Source: Rhodobacter sp. (lineage in GTDB: Bacteria; Pseudomonadota; Alphaproteobacteria; Rhodobacterales; Rhodobacteraceae). From it: a stretch of 64,000 bases of DNA. A model generated the notes under the pieces. The model ran no database searches and was not told the origin of the DNA. It saw only the letters and a list, made by a program, of their open reading frames with translations. This document shows, piece after piece, positions 18,329-29,237 of the stretch. The number at the start of each line of letters is the position of its first letter. Position 1 is the first letter of the stretch. The stretch lies in the NCBI GenBank assembly GCA_020250175.1, contig JADCEN010000007.1, positions 1 through 64,000 on the forward strand, given 5' to 3'. Made by a program: the position numbers and the translations under genes.

Positions 18329-18825
18329 GCCGCGCCTTCGTCAAGGAAGACGGGCCGGACACCACCCCGCTGCCCGATCTGCCGGTCTCGCCACATCCCA
18401 ACTATGTCACCCCGCGCGGTCTGGCGGCACTGCAGGCCCGCCTGGCCGCAACGCAGGCCGATCTTGCCCGCCTGCGCACCCGCGCCGACCGGCTGGACCG
18501 GATGCCCGAAGCGGCGGCAGAACGGGACATCCGCTATCTCGAGGCGCGCTTGCGCAGCGCGATCCCGGTCGATCCCGCGCGCCAGCCGCAGGATGAGGTT
18601 GCCTTTGGTGCCCGCGTCACCGTCACCGATTCCGCCGGTCACACCCATGTCTTCGAGATCACCGGCGAGGATGAGGCGGATGCAGCCCTGGGCCGCATCG
18701 CCCCGCAATCGCCGCTGGCCCGCGCCCTTCTGGGCGCTACGGTGGGCGAGCGCGTGCTGTGGACCCGCCCCTCGGGGAAGGCCTGGCTTGAGATTGCGGC
18801 AATCAGCTATGGCGGTGCGCCATGA
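18325..18825 (+). CDS. GreA/GreB-family transcription elongation factor
   Basis: 166 residues. MSRAFVKED and YVTPRGLAALQARLAATQ match the N-terminal coiled coil of Gre factors; the C-terminal part (VAFGARVTVTDSAG through SPLARALLGATVGERV) is the FKBP-like domain that binds RNA polymerase. It resembles the GreB-like factors of Rhodobacterales rather than classical GreA. It would rescue backtracked polymerase. It overlaps genes on both sides by 4 bp, forming a tight three-gene unit. Confidence 0.87.
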   Translation: MSRAFVKEDGPDTTPLPDLPVSPHPNYVTPRGLAALQARLAATQADLARLRTRADRLDRMPEAAAERDIRYLEARLRSAIPVDPARQPQDEVAFGARVTVTDSAGHTHVFEITGEDEADAALGRIAPQSPLARALLGATVGERVLWTRPSGKAWLEIAAISYGGAP

Positions 18826-19316
18826 CCCTGATCCGCGCACTTGATCCTGATGCCGATGCCGCCGCCGTGCGGCACCTGTTTGACCGCGCCGCCGACTACA
18901 TCGATCTGGAAACCGGCGAAGACCCTTCAGATGCACATGTCGCCGACTTCTTTGCGCCCGCACCCTTTGCCACCGGTCCTGCCGAGACGCTGAAGCTGGG
19001 TATGTTCAGCGGCGGCAGGCTGGATGCCATTGCGGACCTGGCCTTCGGCTTTCCCGAAACGCAGGATGCCTTTATCGGCCTGCTGCTGATCGCCGCAGAC
19101 CGGCGCGGCCATGGCCTTGGCCACTTGTTTGTTGATCATATGGTCGATGTGGCCCGCGCACGCCACGCCCCCCGCCTGTTCATTGCCGTGCTGGAAGCCA
19201 ACCCCAAAGCCCGCGCTTTCTGGGAACGTGAAGGCTTTGTGCAGGTGCTGAAAGGCCCGCCCACCCAAATGGGCCGCCGCACCCATGTCCGCTATCGCAT
19301 GGAACGAAAGCTTTGA
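18822..19316 (+). CDS. GNAT family N-acetyltransferase
   Basis: 164 residues. The acetyl-CoA-binding motif A appears as LLIAADRRGHGLGHLF (R/Q-x-x-G-x-G/A), followed by motif B (LEANPKARAFWEREGF). Substrate unknown; it could be a small molecule or a protein N-terminus. Last gene of the NUDIX-Gre-GNAT cluster, with a hairpin directly downstream. Confidence 0.88.
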   Translation: MTLIRALDPDADAAAVRHLFDRAADYIDLETGEDPSDAHVADFFAPAPFATGPAETLKLGMFSGGRLDAIADLAFGFPETQDAFIGLLLIAADRRGHGLGHLFVDHMVDVARARHAPRLFIAVLEANPKARAFWEREGFVQVLKGPPTQMGRRTHVRYRMERKL

Positions 19317-19324
19317 CATGCAAA

Positions 19325-19348
19325 CGGGGGCGGCCTGCGCCACCCCCG
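19325..19348. terminator. Bidirectional hairpin between GNAT and csp genes
   Basis: CGGGGG pairs with CCCCCG, with an inner GGC/GCC, between two convergent genes. There is no long T-run on either side, so termination strength is uncertain. The position fits a shared terminator. Confidence 0.5.
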
Positions 19349-19372
19349 CCCGAAACCCTTCTGTCCTGAAAA

Positions 19373-19579
19373 TCAGGCCAGCGCCAGGTTCATCGCCGAT
19401 TCGCGACCGTCGCGGCCGGTTTCGATATCAAAGGTCACAGCCTGACCATCGTTCAGCTGGCGGATGCCCGCGCGCTCCAGCGCCGACACATGCACGAACA
19501 CGTCGCGGTTGCCGTTTGCCGGGGCGATGAAGCCGAAGCCTTTGGTGGCGTTGAACCATTTCACGGTGCCATTGGCCAT
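19373..19579 (-). CDS. Cold-shock domain protein
   Basis: 68 residues. [14 protein letters not shown] (RNP1-type) and [14 protein letters not shown] (RNP2-type) are the nucleic-acid-binding motifs of the CspA family. A small RNA chaperone. AGGAG lies about 8 bases before the ATG. A candidate promoter lies 34-61 bases upstream, so the 5' leader would be short, unlike that of E. coli cspA. Confidence 0.95.
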   Translation of the reverse strand: MANGTVKWFNATKGFGFIAPANGNRDVFVHVSALERAGIRQLNDGQAVTFDIETGRDGRESAMNLALA

Positions 19580-19612
19580 CGTGATGTCTCCTGTCCTGTC
19601 GTGGTGCCATCC

Positions 19613-19640
19613 GCGATATGCGATGGCCTGGCTCAGTCAA
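19613..19640 (-). promoter_or_regulatory. Candidate csp promoter
   Basis: On the minus strand, TTGACT (19640-19635) and TATCGC (19618-19613) are separated by 16 bases. The -10 box is only a moderate match. Confidence 0.35.
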
Positions 19641-19919
19641 TCAAGATCGAGACCTGAAGCCGCGAGGAAACAGAAGATCGATAGAGAGAATACAGCCATT
19701 TCGACATAGGGCCGGATGTCCCGCGTTACAAGGGTAATCGCCGCAGGTTGCCCGAACTGCGCCCTGGCGAACTTTGCTGGTGTGACACAGCCCTGGTCAT
19801 GCCCGGCCGGTTCGGCACCAAATTGGCCGCGGGAAAGGCGATCATGGTCAGCAGGGTCGGGCACCTGCCCCGGTTTGCCCTGCGAACCACCGGACAGAAG
19901 CTTACCGCAAAGACCGCCG

Positions 19920-19954
19920 CAAACGAAAAGGGGCCCCGCGCAAGCAGGGCCCCT
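19920..19954 (-). terminator. Rho-independent terminator of groESL
   Basis: AGGGGCCC (19929-19936) pairs perfectly with GGGCCCCT (19947-19954). Read on the minus strand the stem is followed by TTTTCGTTT. It lies 31 bases beyond the groL stop. Confidence 0.85.
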
Positions 19955-19984
19955 TCCAGATCAGTCCCGAACCGGGACGGATGA

Positions 19985-21676
<1,692 letters not shown>

Positions 21677-21700
21677 TCACGCACCATGCGTGCAACGTCC

Positions 21701-21988
21701 TCAGGCGATGATGCCGAGAATGTCGCTTTCCTTCATGATCAGAAGCTCTTCGCCATCCAGCGTCACTTCGGTGCCCGACCACTTGCCGAACAGGATCTTG
21801 TCGCCGGCCTTCACCGACGGTGCGATCAGCTCGCCCGAATCCTTGCGCGCGCCGGCACCGACCGAAACGATCTCGCCCTCGGCAGGCTTTTCCTTTGCGG
21901 TGTCGGGAATGATCAGACCGCCCTTGGTCTTTTCGTCACTTTTGACCCGGCGGACAAGCACACGGTCATGCAGCGGTTTGAATGCCAT
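21701..21988 (-). CDS. groS: Co-chaperonin GroES (10 kDa)
   Basis: 95 residues. [19 protein letters not shown] at the N-terminus, a mobile loop ([16 protein letters not shown]) and [11 protein letters not shown] are typical. Caps the GroEL ring. The ATG at 21988 follows AGGAGTG; the operon carries a CIRCE element upstream. Confidence 0.98.
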   Translation of the reverse strand: MAFKPLHDRVLVRRVKSDEKTKGGLIIPDTAKEKPAEGEIVSVGAGARKDSGELIAPSVKAGDKILFGKWSGTEVTLDGEELLIMKESDILGIIA

Positions 21989-22023
21989 CTGAGAACACTC
22001 CTGCGGTTCAGGTTGAATTGCTG

Positions 22024-22050
22024 TTGGCACTCAGCAATGGCGAGTGACAA
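22024..22050 (-). promoter_or_regulatory. CIRCE operator (HrcA site) of groESL
   Basis: TTGGCACTC (22024-22032), nine bases, GAGTGACAA (22042-22050). The consensus is TTAGCACTC-N9-GAGTGCTAA, so each arm differs at one or two positions. It lies 36 bases before the groS start codon and just downstream of the predicted promoter, the usual place for HrcA repression. Confidence 0.92.
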
Positions 22051-22057
22051 CACCGTT

Positions 22058-22086
22058 TACGTAGGCATCGCCCGCCGCACTGTCAA
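22058..22086 (-). promoter_or_regulatory. Sigma-70 type promoter of groESL
   Basis: On the minus strand, a perfect TTGACA (22086-22081), 17 bases, then TACGTA (22063-22058). Transcription would start within or next to the CIRCE operator. Confidence 0.7.
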
Positions 22087-22174
22087 CAGCCCCCGGAGAT
22101 GAAACTTTTGCGTCAGGGGACTTGGCCTTGGGACGGTGGCGTGCCACTCTTGCCCGGCGTTTGGAAGGTTCCGC

Positions 22175-23167
22175 ATGTTCCGCATTGCCCTTGCCTGTCT
22201 GGTCGCCGTCCTTGTTGCTGTCCCCGCATCCGCCGCGTGCCGGGGCCGCAACCTTATCAATACCCTTGCGGCGGAAACGCAGGCGGGGCTGCGCGCCGCC
22301 GCCGATGCCGCCCCGTTTGCCCGGGGAAATCTCTGGCAGGCGACGCGGGGCGATCAGGTGTTGCACCTGATAGGCACCTTTCATCTCGATGATCCCCGCC
22401 ATGATGCGCTTATGGCCCGCCTCGCCCCGCTGATCGACGGCGCGTCCACGGTTCTTGTCGAAGCCGGGCCGGAAGAGGAAGCGGCCCTGCAGGCCGCGCT
22501 GGCCGCCGACCCGTCGCTGGTGTTCCTGACTGACGGCCCGACCCTGCCCGAGACGCTGGCCCCCGCCACATGGGACAGGCTGAAGGACGCGTTGCGCGCC
22601 CGGTCGATTCCCCCGTTCCTGGGCGCAAAGATGCGGCCCGCTTACCTGTCGATGCTGCTGAGCCTTCCGCCCTGCGCGCTGGCAAGCATGACAGAACCGC
22701 AGAACGGCCTGGACGCGCGCATCATCACCCGGACCCTGGCGCAGGACATACCCCTGCGCGCGCTGGAACCTTTTTCCGTGGTGTTCGACATATTCTCGGA
22801 CATGACCCTGGCCGATCAGGCGGCCATGCTGGATCTGTCGCTGGCCCTCGAGGCGCAGTCCGAAGATGTCTTCGCCACCCTGACCGACGCCTATTTCGCC
22901 GAAGACAGCCGGATGATCTGGGAGTTCTCCCGCTGGCAGGCGCTGACTCTGCCGGGGCTTGACGCAGCGCAGGTGGCCGATGATTTCGCGCTGATGGAAG
23001 ACCGCATGATGACGGCCCGCAACCGCTCCTGGATTCCGGTGATCGAGGCGGCGCTGGCAGACGGCCCGGTTGTTGCCGCCTTCGGCGCACTGCACCTGTC
23101 GGGGGAAGACGGTGTGCTGGCGCTGTTGCAGCAGGCGGGCTTTACGGTGGAACGGCTGGAGTTGTGA
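22175..23167 (+). CDS. TraB/GumN family protein, exported
   Basis: 330 residues. The signal peptide (FRIALACLVAVLVAVPASA) is followed by the TraB/GumN (ChaN-like) fold: LHLIGTFHLDDPRHDAL and VLVEAGPEE near the start, and VVAAFGALHLSGEDGVLALL near the end, keeping the paired GxxH/GAxHL motifs of this putative metallo-hydrolase family. The ATG at 22175 has GGAAGG about 8 bases upstream. The exact activity is unknown. Confidence 0.87.
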   Translation: MFRIALACLVAVLVAVPASAACRGRNLINTLAAETQAGLRAAADAAPFARGNLWQATRGDQVLHLIGTFHLDDPRHDALMARLAPLIDGASTVLVEAGPEEEAALQAALAADPSLVFLTDGPTLPETLAPATWDRLKDALRARSIPPFLGAKMRPAYLSMLLSLPPCALASMTEPQNGLDARIITRTLAQDIPLRALEPFSVVFDIFSDMTLADQAAMLDLSLALEAQSEDVFATLTDAYFAEDSRMIWEFSRWQALTLPGLDAAQVADDFALMEDRMMTARNRSWIPVIEAALADGPVVAAFGALHLSGEDGVLALLQQAGFTVERLEL

Positions 23168-23264
23168 CCGACGAGCGCAGCGCGCCGCCCCAATACCCCC
23201 CATGACATTCCCCCGCACCCTGCCTATAAGGCGCGCAACGTCACGCCACGCCCCAAGGTGCATC

Positions 23265-24182
23265 ATGATCAAGGTCTTCGGCCACAAATCCCCCGACACC
23301 GATTCCACCGGTTCCCCCATCATCTGGGCCTGGTATCTGACCGAGGTAAAAGGCACGCCCGCCGCGCCATATCTGCTTGGCGAGCCGAATACCGAAGCCG
23401 CCTTCGTGCTGACCCATTGGGATCTGCCCAGGCCGGAATTTCTGGCCGATGTCACCGCCGCCGACACCGTGGTGATTGTGGACACGAACAACCCGCAGGA
23501 ACTGCCGCCTTCGATCAACGAGGCGAAGATCATCGGCATCATCGATCACCATATGCTGGTCGGCGGGCTGAAAACCCGCGCGCCCATCGACATTACCCTG
23601 CGCCCGCTGGCCTGCACCGCCACCATCCTGCACGACCTGATCGGGGCCGATCTTGCCCGCGCGCCAAGGGCCGTCAAGGGGGCCATGCTGTCGTGCATCC
23701 TGTCAGACACGCTGGAATTCCGCAGCCCCACCACCACCCCGCATGACCGCGCCGTGGCGGAAAAGCTGGCCGCCGATCTGGGCATCAGCATCCCCGACTA
23801 CGCGGCACAGCTTTTCGCGGCAAAATCCGACGTCTCCCGCTTTTCCGATGCCGAGTTGCTGCGGATGGATTCCAAGGAATACGAGGTTGGCGGCAAGCAG
23901 CTGCGCATCTCCGTTCTGGAAACGACAGCCCCCAAGGTGCTGCTGGACCGCAAGGCCAGCCTGATGCAGTCGATGGTCGGCGTGGCACGGGAAGACGGCG
24001 CGGATCAGGTGCTACTGTTCGTGATCGACATTCTGAACGGGGAAGCCACCCTTCTGGTGCCCAATGATCTGGTCAGGGCCCTTGCCGAAGCATCCTTCGG
24101 GGTCAAGGTCACGGGCGATACCGTGGTTCTGCCCGGCATCATGAGCCGCAAGAAGCAGATCATCCCTGCGCTGAAGCTTTGA
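23265..24182 (+). CDS. ppaC: Manganese-dependent inorganic pyrophosphatase
   Basis: 305 residues, family II PPase of the DHH superfamily. Metal-binding motifs: FGHKSPDTDS (His-x-x-x-Asp-x-Asp), VDTNN, and the DHH of IIDHHMLVGG; the C-terminal DHHA2 domain ends with SRKKQIIPAL. Hydrolyses pyrophosphate to drive biosynthesis. AAGGTG lies about 5 bases before the ATG. Confidence 0.94.
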   Translation: MIKVFGHKSPDTDSTGSPIIWAWYLTEVKGTPAAPYLLGEPNTEAAFVLTHWDLPRPEFLADVTAADTVVIVDTNNPQELPPSINEAKIIGIIDHHMLVGGLKTRAPIDITLRPLACTATILHDLIGADLARAPRAVKGAMLSCILSDTLEFRSPTTTPHDRAVAEKLAADLGISIPDYAAQLFAAKSDVSRFSDAELLRMDSKEYEVGGKQLRISVLETTAPKVLLDRKASLMQSMVGVAREDGADQVLLFVIDILNGEATLLVPNDLVRALAEASFGVKVTGDTVVLPGIMSRKKQIIPALKL

Positions 24183-24229
24183 TCCCGGGTCGGGCGCATC
24201 CGCCCGGACCCTGTACCGAAAGGCCGCAG

Positions 24230-25123
24230 ATGACACGCATTCTTGCTGCACTTGCAGAGGTTTCGGACCAGTACGATGCGCTGTACTGCGATCTTTGGGG
24301 TTGCCTGCATGACGGGCGGCAGCCCTTTCCCGCCGCCGTGGCCGCCCTGCGCGCCTTTCGCGCCAAGGGTGGCACGGTTCTGCTGCTGACCAACGCCCCG
24401 CGCCCGAACACCAGCGTGAAGCAGCAGCTGGACCGGATCGGCGTGCCGCGCGACAGCTATGACGCGATCGTCAGCTCTGGCGATGCCGCACAATATGCGC
24501 TGATCACCGGCGCGGTCGGGCGAAAGGTTCACCACATCGGGCCGGACAAGGACCGCGTCTTTTTCACCGACCTGTCCGAAGATCTGGCACCCCTCGCCGC
24601 CGCCGAGCCGCCGGTCACCCTGGTGCCGCTGACCGAAGCCGAAGGCATCGTCTGCACCGGTCTGGTCGATGACCTGACCGAAACGCCGGACGACTATCGC
24701 GCGACCCTGCTTTACGCAAAGACCCAAGGCCTGAAACTGCTGTGCGCCAACCCGGATATCATTGTGGATTTTGGCGACAAACGCCTGTTCTGCGCCGGGG
24801 CCATTGCGCAGGAGTATGACCGGATGGGTGGCGAAAGCCTGTATTTCGGTAAACCCCACCCCCCGATCTATGACCTTGCCCGCCGCCGCCTTGCCGCCCT
24901 GCCCGGTGCGATGGATGACCCGCGCCTGCTGGCCATCGGTGACGGTGTGACCACCGATGTGCAGGGCGCTCTGGCCGAAGGGATTGACGTGGTCTTCGTC
25001 ACCGGCGGGATTGCCGCCCGGAATTTCGGGGATGACCCGGAAAACCCCGACCCGGCCCTGCTGGATGCCTGGCTTGCACGGATAGAACTGAGCGCCACCT
25101 ATGCGATCGGCCACCTGCGGTAA
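24230..25123 (+). CDS. TIGR01459 family HAD-type hydrolase
   Basis: 297 residues. HAD motif I is DALYCDLWGCLHDG, with Asp nucleophile and a W-G-x-L-H-D pattern typical of TIGR01459; motif II is VLLLTNAPR and motif IV is AIGDGVTTDVQGA. It is related to NagD-type sugar phosphatases; the substrate is unknown. GAAAGG precedes the ATG. Confidence 0.9.
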   Translation: MTRILAALAEVSDQYDALYCDLWGCLHDGRQPFPAAVAALRAFRAKGGTVLLLTNAPRPNTSVKQQLDRIGVPRDSYDAIVSSGDAAQYALITGAVGRKVHHIGPDKDRVFFTDLSEDLAPLAAAEPPVTLVPLTEAEGIVCTGLVDDLTETPDDYRATLLYAKTQGLKLLCANPDIIVDFGDKRLFCAGAIAQEYDRMGGESLYFGKPHPPIYDLARRRLAALPGAMDDPRLLAIGDGVTTDVQGALAEGIDVVFVTGGIAARNFGDDPENPDPALLDAWLARIELSATYAIGHLR

Positions 25124-25245
25124 CAGCCATCTGGCAACATTGTTGCGTCTTTGCCGGATAGTTAGCTAATTTTCTTGCGCGCACGATTGCGCTGCGTCGC
25201 GGCAGAGGCTAGTGTCGCCGCAAAAGTGGCCCAAGGATTCGCAGG

Positions 25246-25689
25246 ATGCTCGACAATATGCCGCGTGGCACCATCTGTATCGAAGAGCTTGAAATCGGCA
25301 TGATCCGTCACTTGCGGAAAACCGTAACCGACCGGGACATCGAACTTTTTGCCGAAGTCTCGACAGACCGGAACCCGGTGCATCTGGACGATGACTATGC
25401 CCGCGACACGATTTTTCAGGGCCGCATCGCGCATGGGATGCTGACCGCCGGCCTGATCTCTGCCGTGATCGGCGAACAGTTGCCGGGCCATGGCACGGTC
25501 TACCTTGGGCAAAGCCTGAAATTCATGGCGCCCGTGCGCCCCGGCGACAGCGTCTATGCCGAGGTCAAGGTGACGGCCATCGATCATGCCCGCCGCCGCG
25601 TGACCCTTGAAACCCACTGCGCCGTGGGTGATACCGTGGTCCTGAAGGGCGAGGCGCTGGTACTGGCACCGAGCCGCAAGTTCGACTGA
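25246..25689 (+). CDS. MaoC family dehydratase (R-specific enoyl-CoA hydratase type)
   Basis: 147 residues, single hot-dog domain. The hydratase-2 motif is present as AEVSTDRNPVHLDDDYA (Asp and His catalytic), followed by FQGRIAHGMLTAGLIS. It may hydrate enoyl-CoA, as PhaJ does for polyhydroxyalkanoate synthesis, but no pha gene is in view. AAGGA lies about 9 bases before the ATG at 25246. Confidence 0.88.
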   Translation: MLDNMPRGTICIEELEIGMIRHLRKTVTDRDIELFAEVSTDRNPVHLDDDYARDTIFQGRIAHGMLTAGLISAVIGEQLPGHGTVYLGQSLKFMAPVRPGDSVYAEVKVTAIDHARRRVTLETHCAVGDTVVLKGEALVLAPSRKFD

Positions 25690-25725
25690 CGGCGGGTTCC
25701 CCCGCCGCAGCAGGCTCGGGGGACG

Positions 25726-26652
25726 ATGCGCATAGATCCGCACTGGCAGGGCCTTGATCCGCAGGCCCGTGGCGCATCGGTTGCGATGGGCAATTTCGAT
25801 GGCGTGCATCTGGGCCACCAGGCCGTGATCGACCTGGCACGTCAACCGCCCGCGTCGCTGGGTATCGTCACGTTCGAGCCGCACCCGCGCGAATTTTTTG
25901 CCCCAGCCGCCCCGCCCTTTCGCCTGATGAACGCCGAAGCCCGCGCCAACCGGCTGGCCAAACTGGGTGTGGATCACCTGTTTCAACTGCCCTTCGACGC
26001 CACCATGGCGGCCTTGTCGCCGCAGGATTTTGCCCGGCAGGTCCTGGCCGAGGGTCTTGGTGTCACCCACGTCGTCGTCGGGGCGGATTTCTGCTTTGGC
26101 AAGGGCCGGGCCGGGACGGCGGCCGATCTGAAACGGCTGGGCGACGACCTGGGGTTCCGGGTGACGATCGCTGATCTGGTGCAGGCCGCGGGGACCAGCA
26201 TTTCGTCTTCGGCCATCCGCCAGGCCCTGACCGAGGGGCGCCCTCGCGACGCCGCCGTGATGCTGGGCCACTGGCACCGCATCGAAGGCGAGGTTATTCA
26301 CGGCGAAAAACGCGGGCGCGCGCTTGGCTATCCCACCGCCAACATGTCGGTCGCGGGCCTGCATCTGCCCCGGCTGGGCGTTTATGCGGTGCGCGCCGAT
26401 GTGCTGACCGGCCCGCAGACGGGCAGCTACATGGGTGCGGCCAGCCTGGGCGTGCGGCCGATGTTCGGCATCAACCAGCCCAATCTGGAAACCTTCCTGT
26501 TCGATTTTGCAGGCGATCTGTACGGCCAGCACCTGTCAATCGCCTTCGTCGAGTTCCTGCGGCCCGAGATGACATTTGACGGTCTGCCCGCGCTCATCAA
26601 ACAGATGGATTCCGATTGCGACCAGGCGCGCGATGTTCTGGCGGCGATCTGA
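25726..26652 (+). CDS. ribF: Bifunctional riboflavin kinase / FAD synthetase
   Basis: 308 residues. The N-terminal FMN adenylyltransferase domain carries GNFDGVHLGHQAVI and the SSSAIRQAL motif; the C-terminal riboflavin kinase domain (from about residue 185) carries GRALGYPTANM. Converts riboflavin to FMN and then FAD. It lies 36 bases behind the MaoC gene. Confidence 0.95.
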   Translation: MRIDPHWQGLDPQARGASVAMGNFDGVHLGHQAVIDLARQPPASLGIVTFEPHPREFFAPAAPPFRLMNAEARANRLAKLGVDHLFQLPFDATMAALSPQDFARQVLAEGLGVTHVVVGADFCFGKGRAGTAADLKRLGDDLGFRVTIADLVQAAGTSISSSAIRQALTEGRPRDAAVMLGHWHRIEGEVIHGEKRGRALGYPTANMSVAGLHLPRLGVYAVRADVLTGPQTGSYMGAASLGVRPMFGINQPNLETFLFDFAGDLYGQHLSIAFVEFLRPEMTFDGLPALIKQMDSDCDQARDVLAAI

Positions 26653-26673
26653 GTGCAAGGACGCCGTCGGATC

Positions 26674-27501
26674 ATGCCCCCCAGACAGATCGTTGTCACC
26701 CTGACCAGCATCCCGCCGCGCTTTGCGAACCTGCCGCGCAAACTGGCGTCCATCGGTCGGCAGACGGTGCGCCCTGATAGGGTGGAGCTGTACCTGCCAC
26801 AGGACTACCGCCGGTTTCCGGGGAAGCGTCCCGCCTTGCCGCCCCTGCCGGACTGGGTCGATGTCATCGAAACCGACCACGATCTTGGCCCCGCCACCAA
26901 GGCGCTGCCCGCCGCCCGCCGGTGGCGCGGCACGCCGACGGATCTGCTGCTGTGTGATGATGACCGCCTGCAGGACCCACGCTGGATGCAACGCTTTGTC
27001 GAGGGCCGCCGCCAGCGCCCCGACGATATCCTGTGCGAACGCGGCTGGAACATCGAAGACCGCTTCGGCCTGCACCGGTCAAGGCCCGACCTGCCCCGGG
27101 CCGAACCGGCCCCGAAAGGCGGGCGCAGCCTGTCCTACCGGCTGAAACGGCTTGCTTCGCTGACGCTGTTTCATCCCGACCGGCAGATTTACCGGATATC
27201 AGGCCATGCCGATGTGTTCGAGGGCTTTCTGGGCGCGCTGGTGCCGGCGGATGCCTTTCCCGAAGCCGCCTTTGACATTCCGGAAATTGTCTGGACCGTG
27301 GATGATGTCTGGCTGTCGGGTATGGCCTGGTCGAACGGGGTCAAGGTCTGGGTCAATGCCATGCCGCGCCCGGTTTATGCTGATGGCCATTTCGACAAGG
27401 TGGCGTCGCTCCGCGATCATGTCGAACAGGGTGTCGGGCGCGAGAAATCTGATCGTTACGCGGTGGAGTATCTGCGCAGCCAATATGGAGTCTGGCCATG
27501 A
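26674..27501 (+). CDS. Putative glycosyltransferase
   Basis: 275 residues. ITSIPPRF-like opening (VVTLTSIPPRFANLPRKL), a DDD-type motif in LLLCDDDRLQDPRW and VWTVDDVWLSGMAW are seen in glycosyltransferase-like proteins of surface polysaccharide clusters. The ATG at 26674 was chosen; a GTG directly after the ribF stop would add seven codons. It overlaps the next gene by 4 bases. Sugar donor and acceptor are unknown. Confidence 0.65.
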   Translation: MPPRQIVVTLTSIPPRFANLPRKLASIGRQTVRPDRVELYLPQDYRRFPGKRPALPPLPDWVDVIETDHDLGPATKALPAARRWRGTPTDLLLCDDDRLQDPRWMQRFVEGRRQRPDDILCERGWNIEDRFGLHRSRPDLPRAEPAPKGGRSLSYRLKRLASLTLFHPDRQIYRISGHADVFEGFLGALVPADAFPEAAFDIPEIVWTVDDVWLSGMAWSNGVKVWVNAMPRPVYADGHFDKVASLRDHVEQGVGREKSDRYAVEYLRSQYGVWP

Positions 27502-28289
27502 AACCCCCAGCCGACCGGGTCATCCTGTGCATGAAATGGGGCACGCTCTATCCGGCGGATTATGTCAACGTCCTTTATTCCGCCTGCCGCCGCAACATCA
27601 CCGGCCCGTTCCGCTTCCTGTGCCTGACCGATGACCCGACCGGCCTTTCCCCCGGCATCGAAACCCGGCCGATCCCCGATCTTGGCCTGACGCAGGGCAT
27701 GTGGAAAAGCGGGGCCTGGGCCAAGCTCGGGGTCTTTCAGCATGATCTGTACGGTTTCACCGGGCGGGCCTTGTTCATTGATCTTGATATGGTGATCTGC
27801 GGCAGTCTCGATCCGTTCTTTGGTCACCCCGCCCGTTTCCTGACCACAGACATGGGCACAGACTGGCGGCCCCGGCCCACGGGGCGCGGCACGGCGGAAC
27901 CGGGCACCTGCCTGTTTGCCTTCAACATCGGGCAGGAAGGCCAGATCATCGACCGCTTTGTTGCCGACCGCGAAAGGGCGGTGACGGAGTACATCATCGA
28001 ACAGGCCTGGGTCGGCGCGCAGGCCGGTTCGATGGAGTTCTGGCCACGCGGCTGGGTCATCAGCTTCAAGCGGCACCTGCGCCAGCCCATCGGGCTGGAC
28101 CTGATCCTGCCGCCGCGCAACCCGCCCGCCGATGCCAAGGTGGTGGCGTTTCACGGCAGGCCGCGCCCCGCCGACCTGCTGCGTCCCGGCAACGCCCTTT
28201 GGGACCGGCTGCCCCATATGGGCCATGGTCAGGTGAAATGGATGGCCGATTACTGGACAGAAAACGGCGGCACATTGCCCGACGCCTGA
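27498..28289 (+). CDS. Putative glycosyltransferase (GT8-like)
   Basis: 263 residues. Shows VNVLYSACRRNITGPFRFLCLTD at the N-terminus in short form, a DxD motif in ALFIDLDMVICGSLDP, and a C-terminal VVAFHGRPRP, the arrangement of family-8-like transferases. It starts in a 4-bp ATGA overlap with the previous gene. Its last 40 bases overlap, tail to tail, the end of the GT25 gene on the other strand. Confidence 0.7.
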   Translation: MKPPADRVILCMKWGTLYPADYVNVLYSACRRNITGPFRFLCLTDDPTGLSPGIETRPIPDLGLTQGMWKSGAWAKLGVFQHDLYGFTGRALFIDLDMVICGSLDPFFGHPARFLTTDMGTDWRPRPTGRGTAEPGTCLFAFNIGQEGQIIDRFVADRERAVTEYIIEQAWVGAQAGSMEFWPRGWVISFKRHLRQPIGLDLILPPRNPPADAKVVAFHGRPRPADLLRPGNALWDRLPHMGHGQVKWMADYWTENGGTLPDA

Positions 28290-29062
28290 AGCGGCCCGCG
28301 CCTGGCCCGCAGCCGCCCCCGTGCCGCCAGATGCGCCAGCTTGCCGAAGGAATTGCGCCAGCGCAAGCCATACATGGGCAGGCGCCGGTACCAGGGAAAC
28401 TTCTTCACGGCGGAGAACGCGGACCCGGTGATCGTGCTTTCATTGCCGTCATCGACATGGCTGGGAAAGGGTTCCAGGCCGAAATGCCGGAAATCATGCA
28501 CATGGATTCGGTCCAGTTCGTGGTCGATGGGCCGGGTCACGGGCAGCATCACCGGCAGCAGACGGGCGGCAAGTTCGCGCGTGATCAGATAGGCGCCCAG
28601 CCCGGTTGCGGGGCCCAGATAGGCGTTCACCTGCCAGCGGCCGACCGTTCCTTGGCAGATCGGCTGCTTGGCCCTGATCTTGTTCAGCTTCAGAAAATCC
28701 CAGGCGTCCCGCACTGACAGGGCCGCGTCCAGCGCCGCGCGGAACTCGGGATGGAACACCACGTCATCTTCCATCACCAGCGCCACCTCGGCGGACCCGG
28801 CCAGAAAATCGCGCCAGACTGCCAGATGGGCATGATAGCAGCCGATTTCGCCTGGCATCACCTCTCGGCCCACATTGCGGCGAAAGGCCGCCTCATCCAG
28901 TGTCGGGGCCAGCCGATCCCATTCCGCATGCCCGTCAATCGCCGGGAACAGCGTGAACGGCAGCGCCATCGCGTCAAGCTGCGCCTCCATCTTTTCGCGC
29001 CGGCTGACAGAGCGGGGCAGGTTGATGACATAGCAGGCAAGCTTGGGGCCAGTGGCGGACAT
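28250..29062 (-). CDS. Glycosyltransferase family 25 protein
   Basis: 270 residues. YVINLPRSVSRREKMEAQLD at the N-terminus, IGCYHAHLAVWRDFL, ALVMEDDVVFHPEF and the central LGAYLITRELAARLL match the LPS-type GT25 family (LgtB/LpsA-like). Likely adds a hexose to a surface glycan. AAAGGA lies upstream of the ATG. Converges on and overlaps the GT8-like gene. Confidence 0.88.
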   Translation of the reverse strand: MSATGPKLACYVINLPRSVSRREKMEAQLDAMALPFTLFPAIDGHAEWDRLAPTLDEAAFRRNVGREVMPGEIGCYHAHLAVWRDFLAGSAEVALVMEDDVVFHPEFRAALDAALSVRDAWDFLKLNKIRAKQPICQGTVGRWQVNAYLGPATGLGAYLITRELAARLLPVMLPVTRPIDHELDRIHVHDFRHFGLEPFPSHVDDGNESTITGSAFSAVKKFPWYRRLPMYGLRWRNSFGKLAHLAARGRLRARRGPLQASGNVPPFSVQ

Positions 29063-29237
29063 CGGCGGCGTTCCTTTGGCGGGCGGGGTCTTGACGGTGC
29101 ATGCAAGCGGGTGCCGACCCTGTTCTTGCCCGCTGCCTTACCAACTGTGCCCTGCCGTGCCAAGTTCAAGGCGCGCCGCGCCGCAATTGCGGACCCGCCC
29201 TCTTCCCTTTTCCCGCGCCCCGCATCACTCTGCCGCC

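Larger units (their letters stand above)
19580..19984. other. 405-bp stretch between csp and groL
   Basis: Holds the csp promoter region at its left end and the groL terminator at its right end. Between them (about 19650-19915) are open frames of up to 75 codons on both strands with no recognisable family. I see no RNA gene or repeat. Confidence 0.5.
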
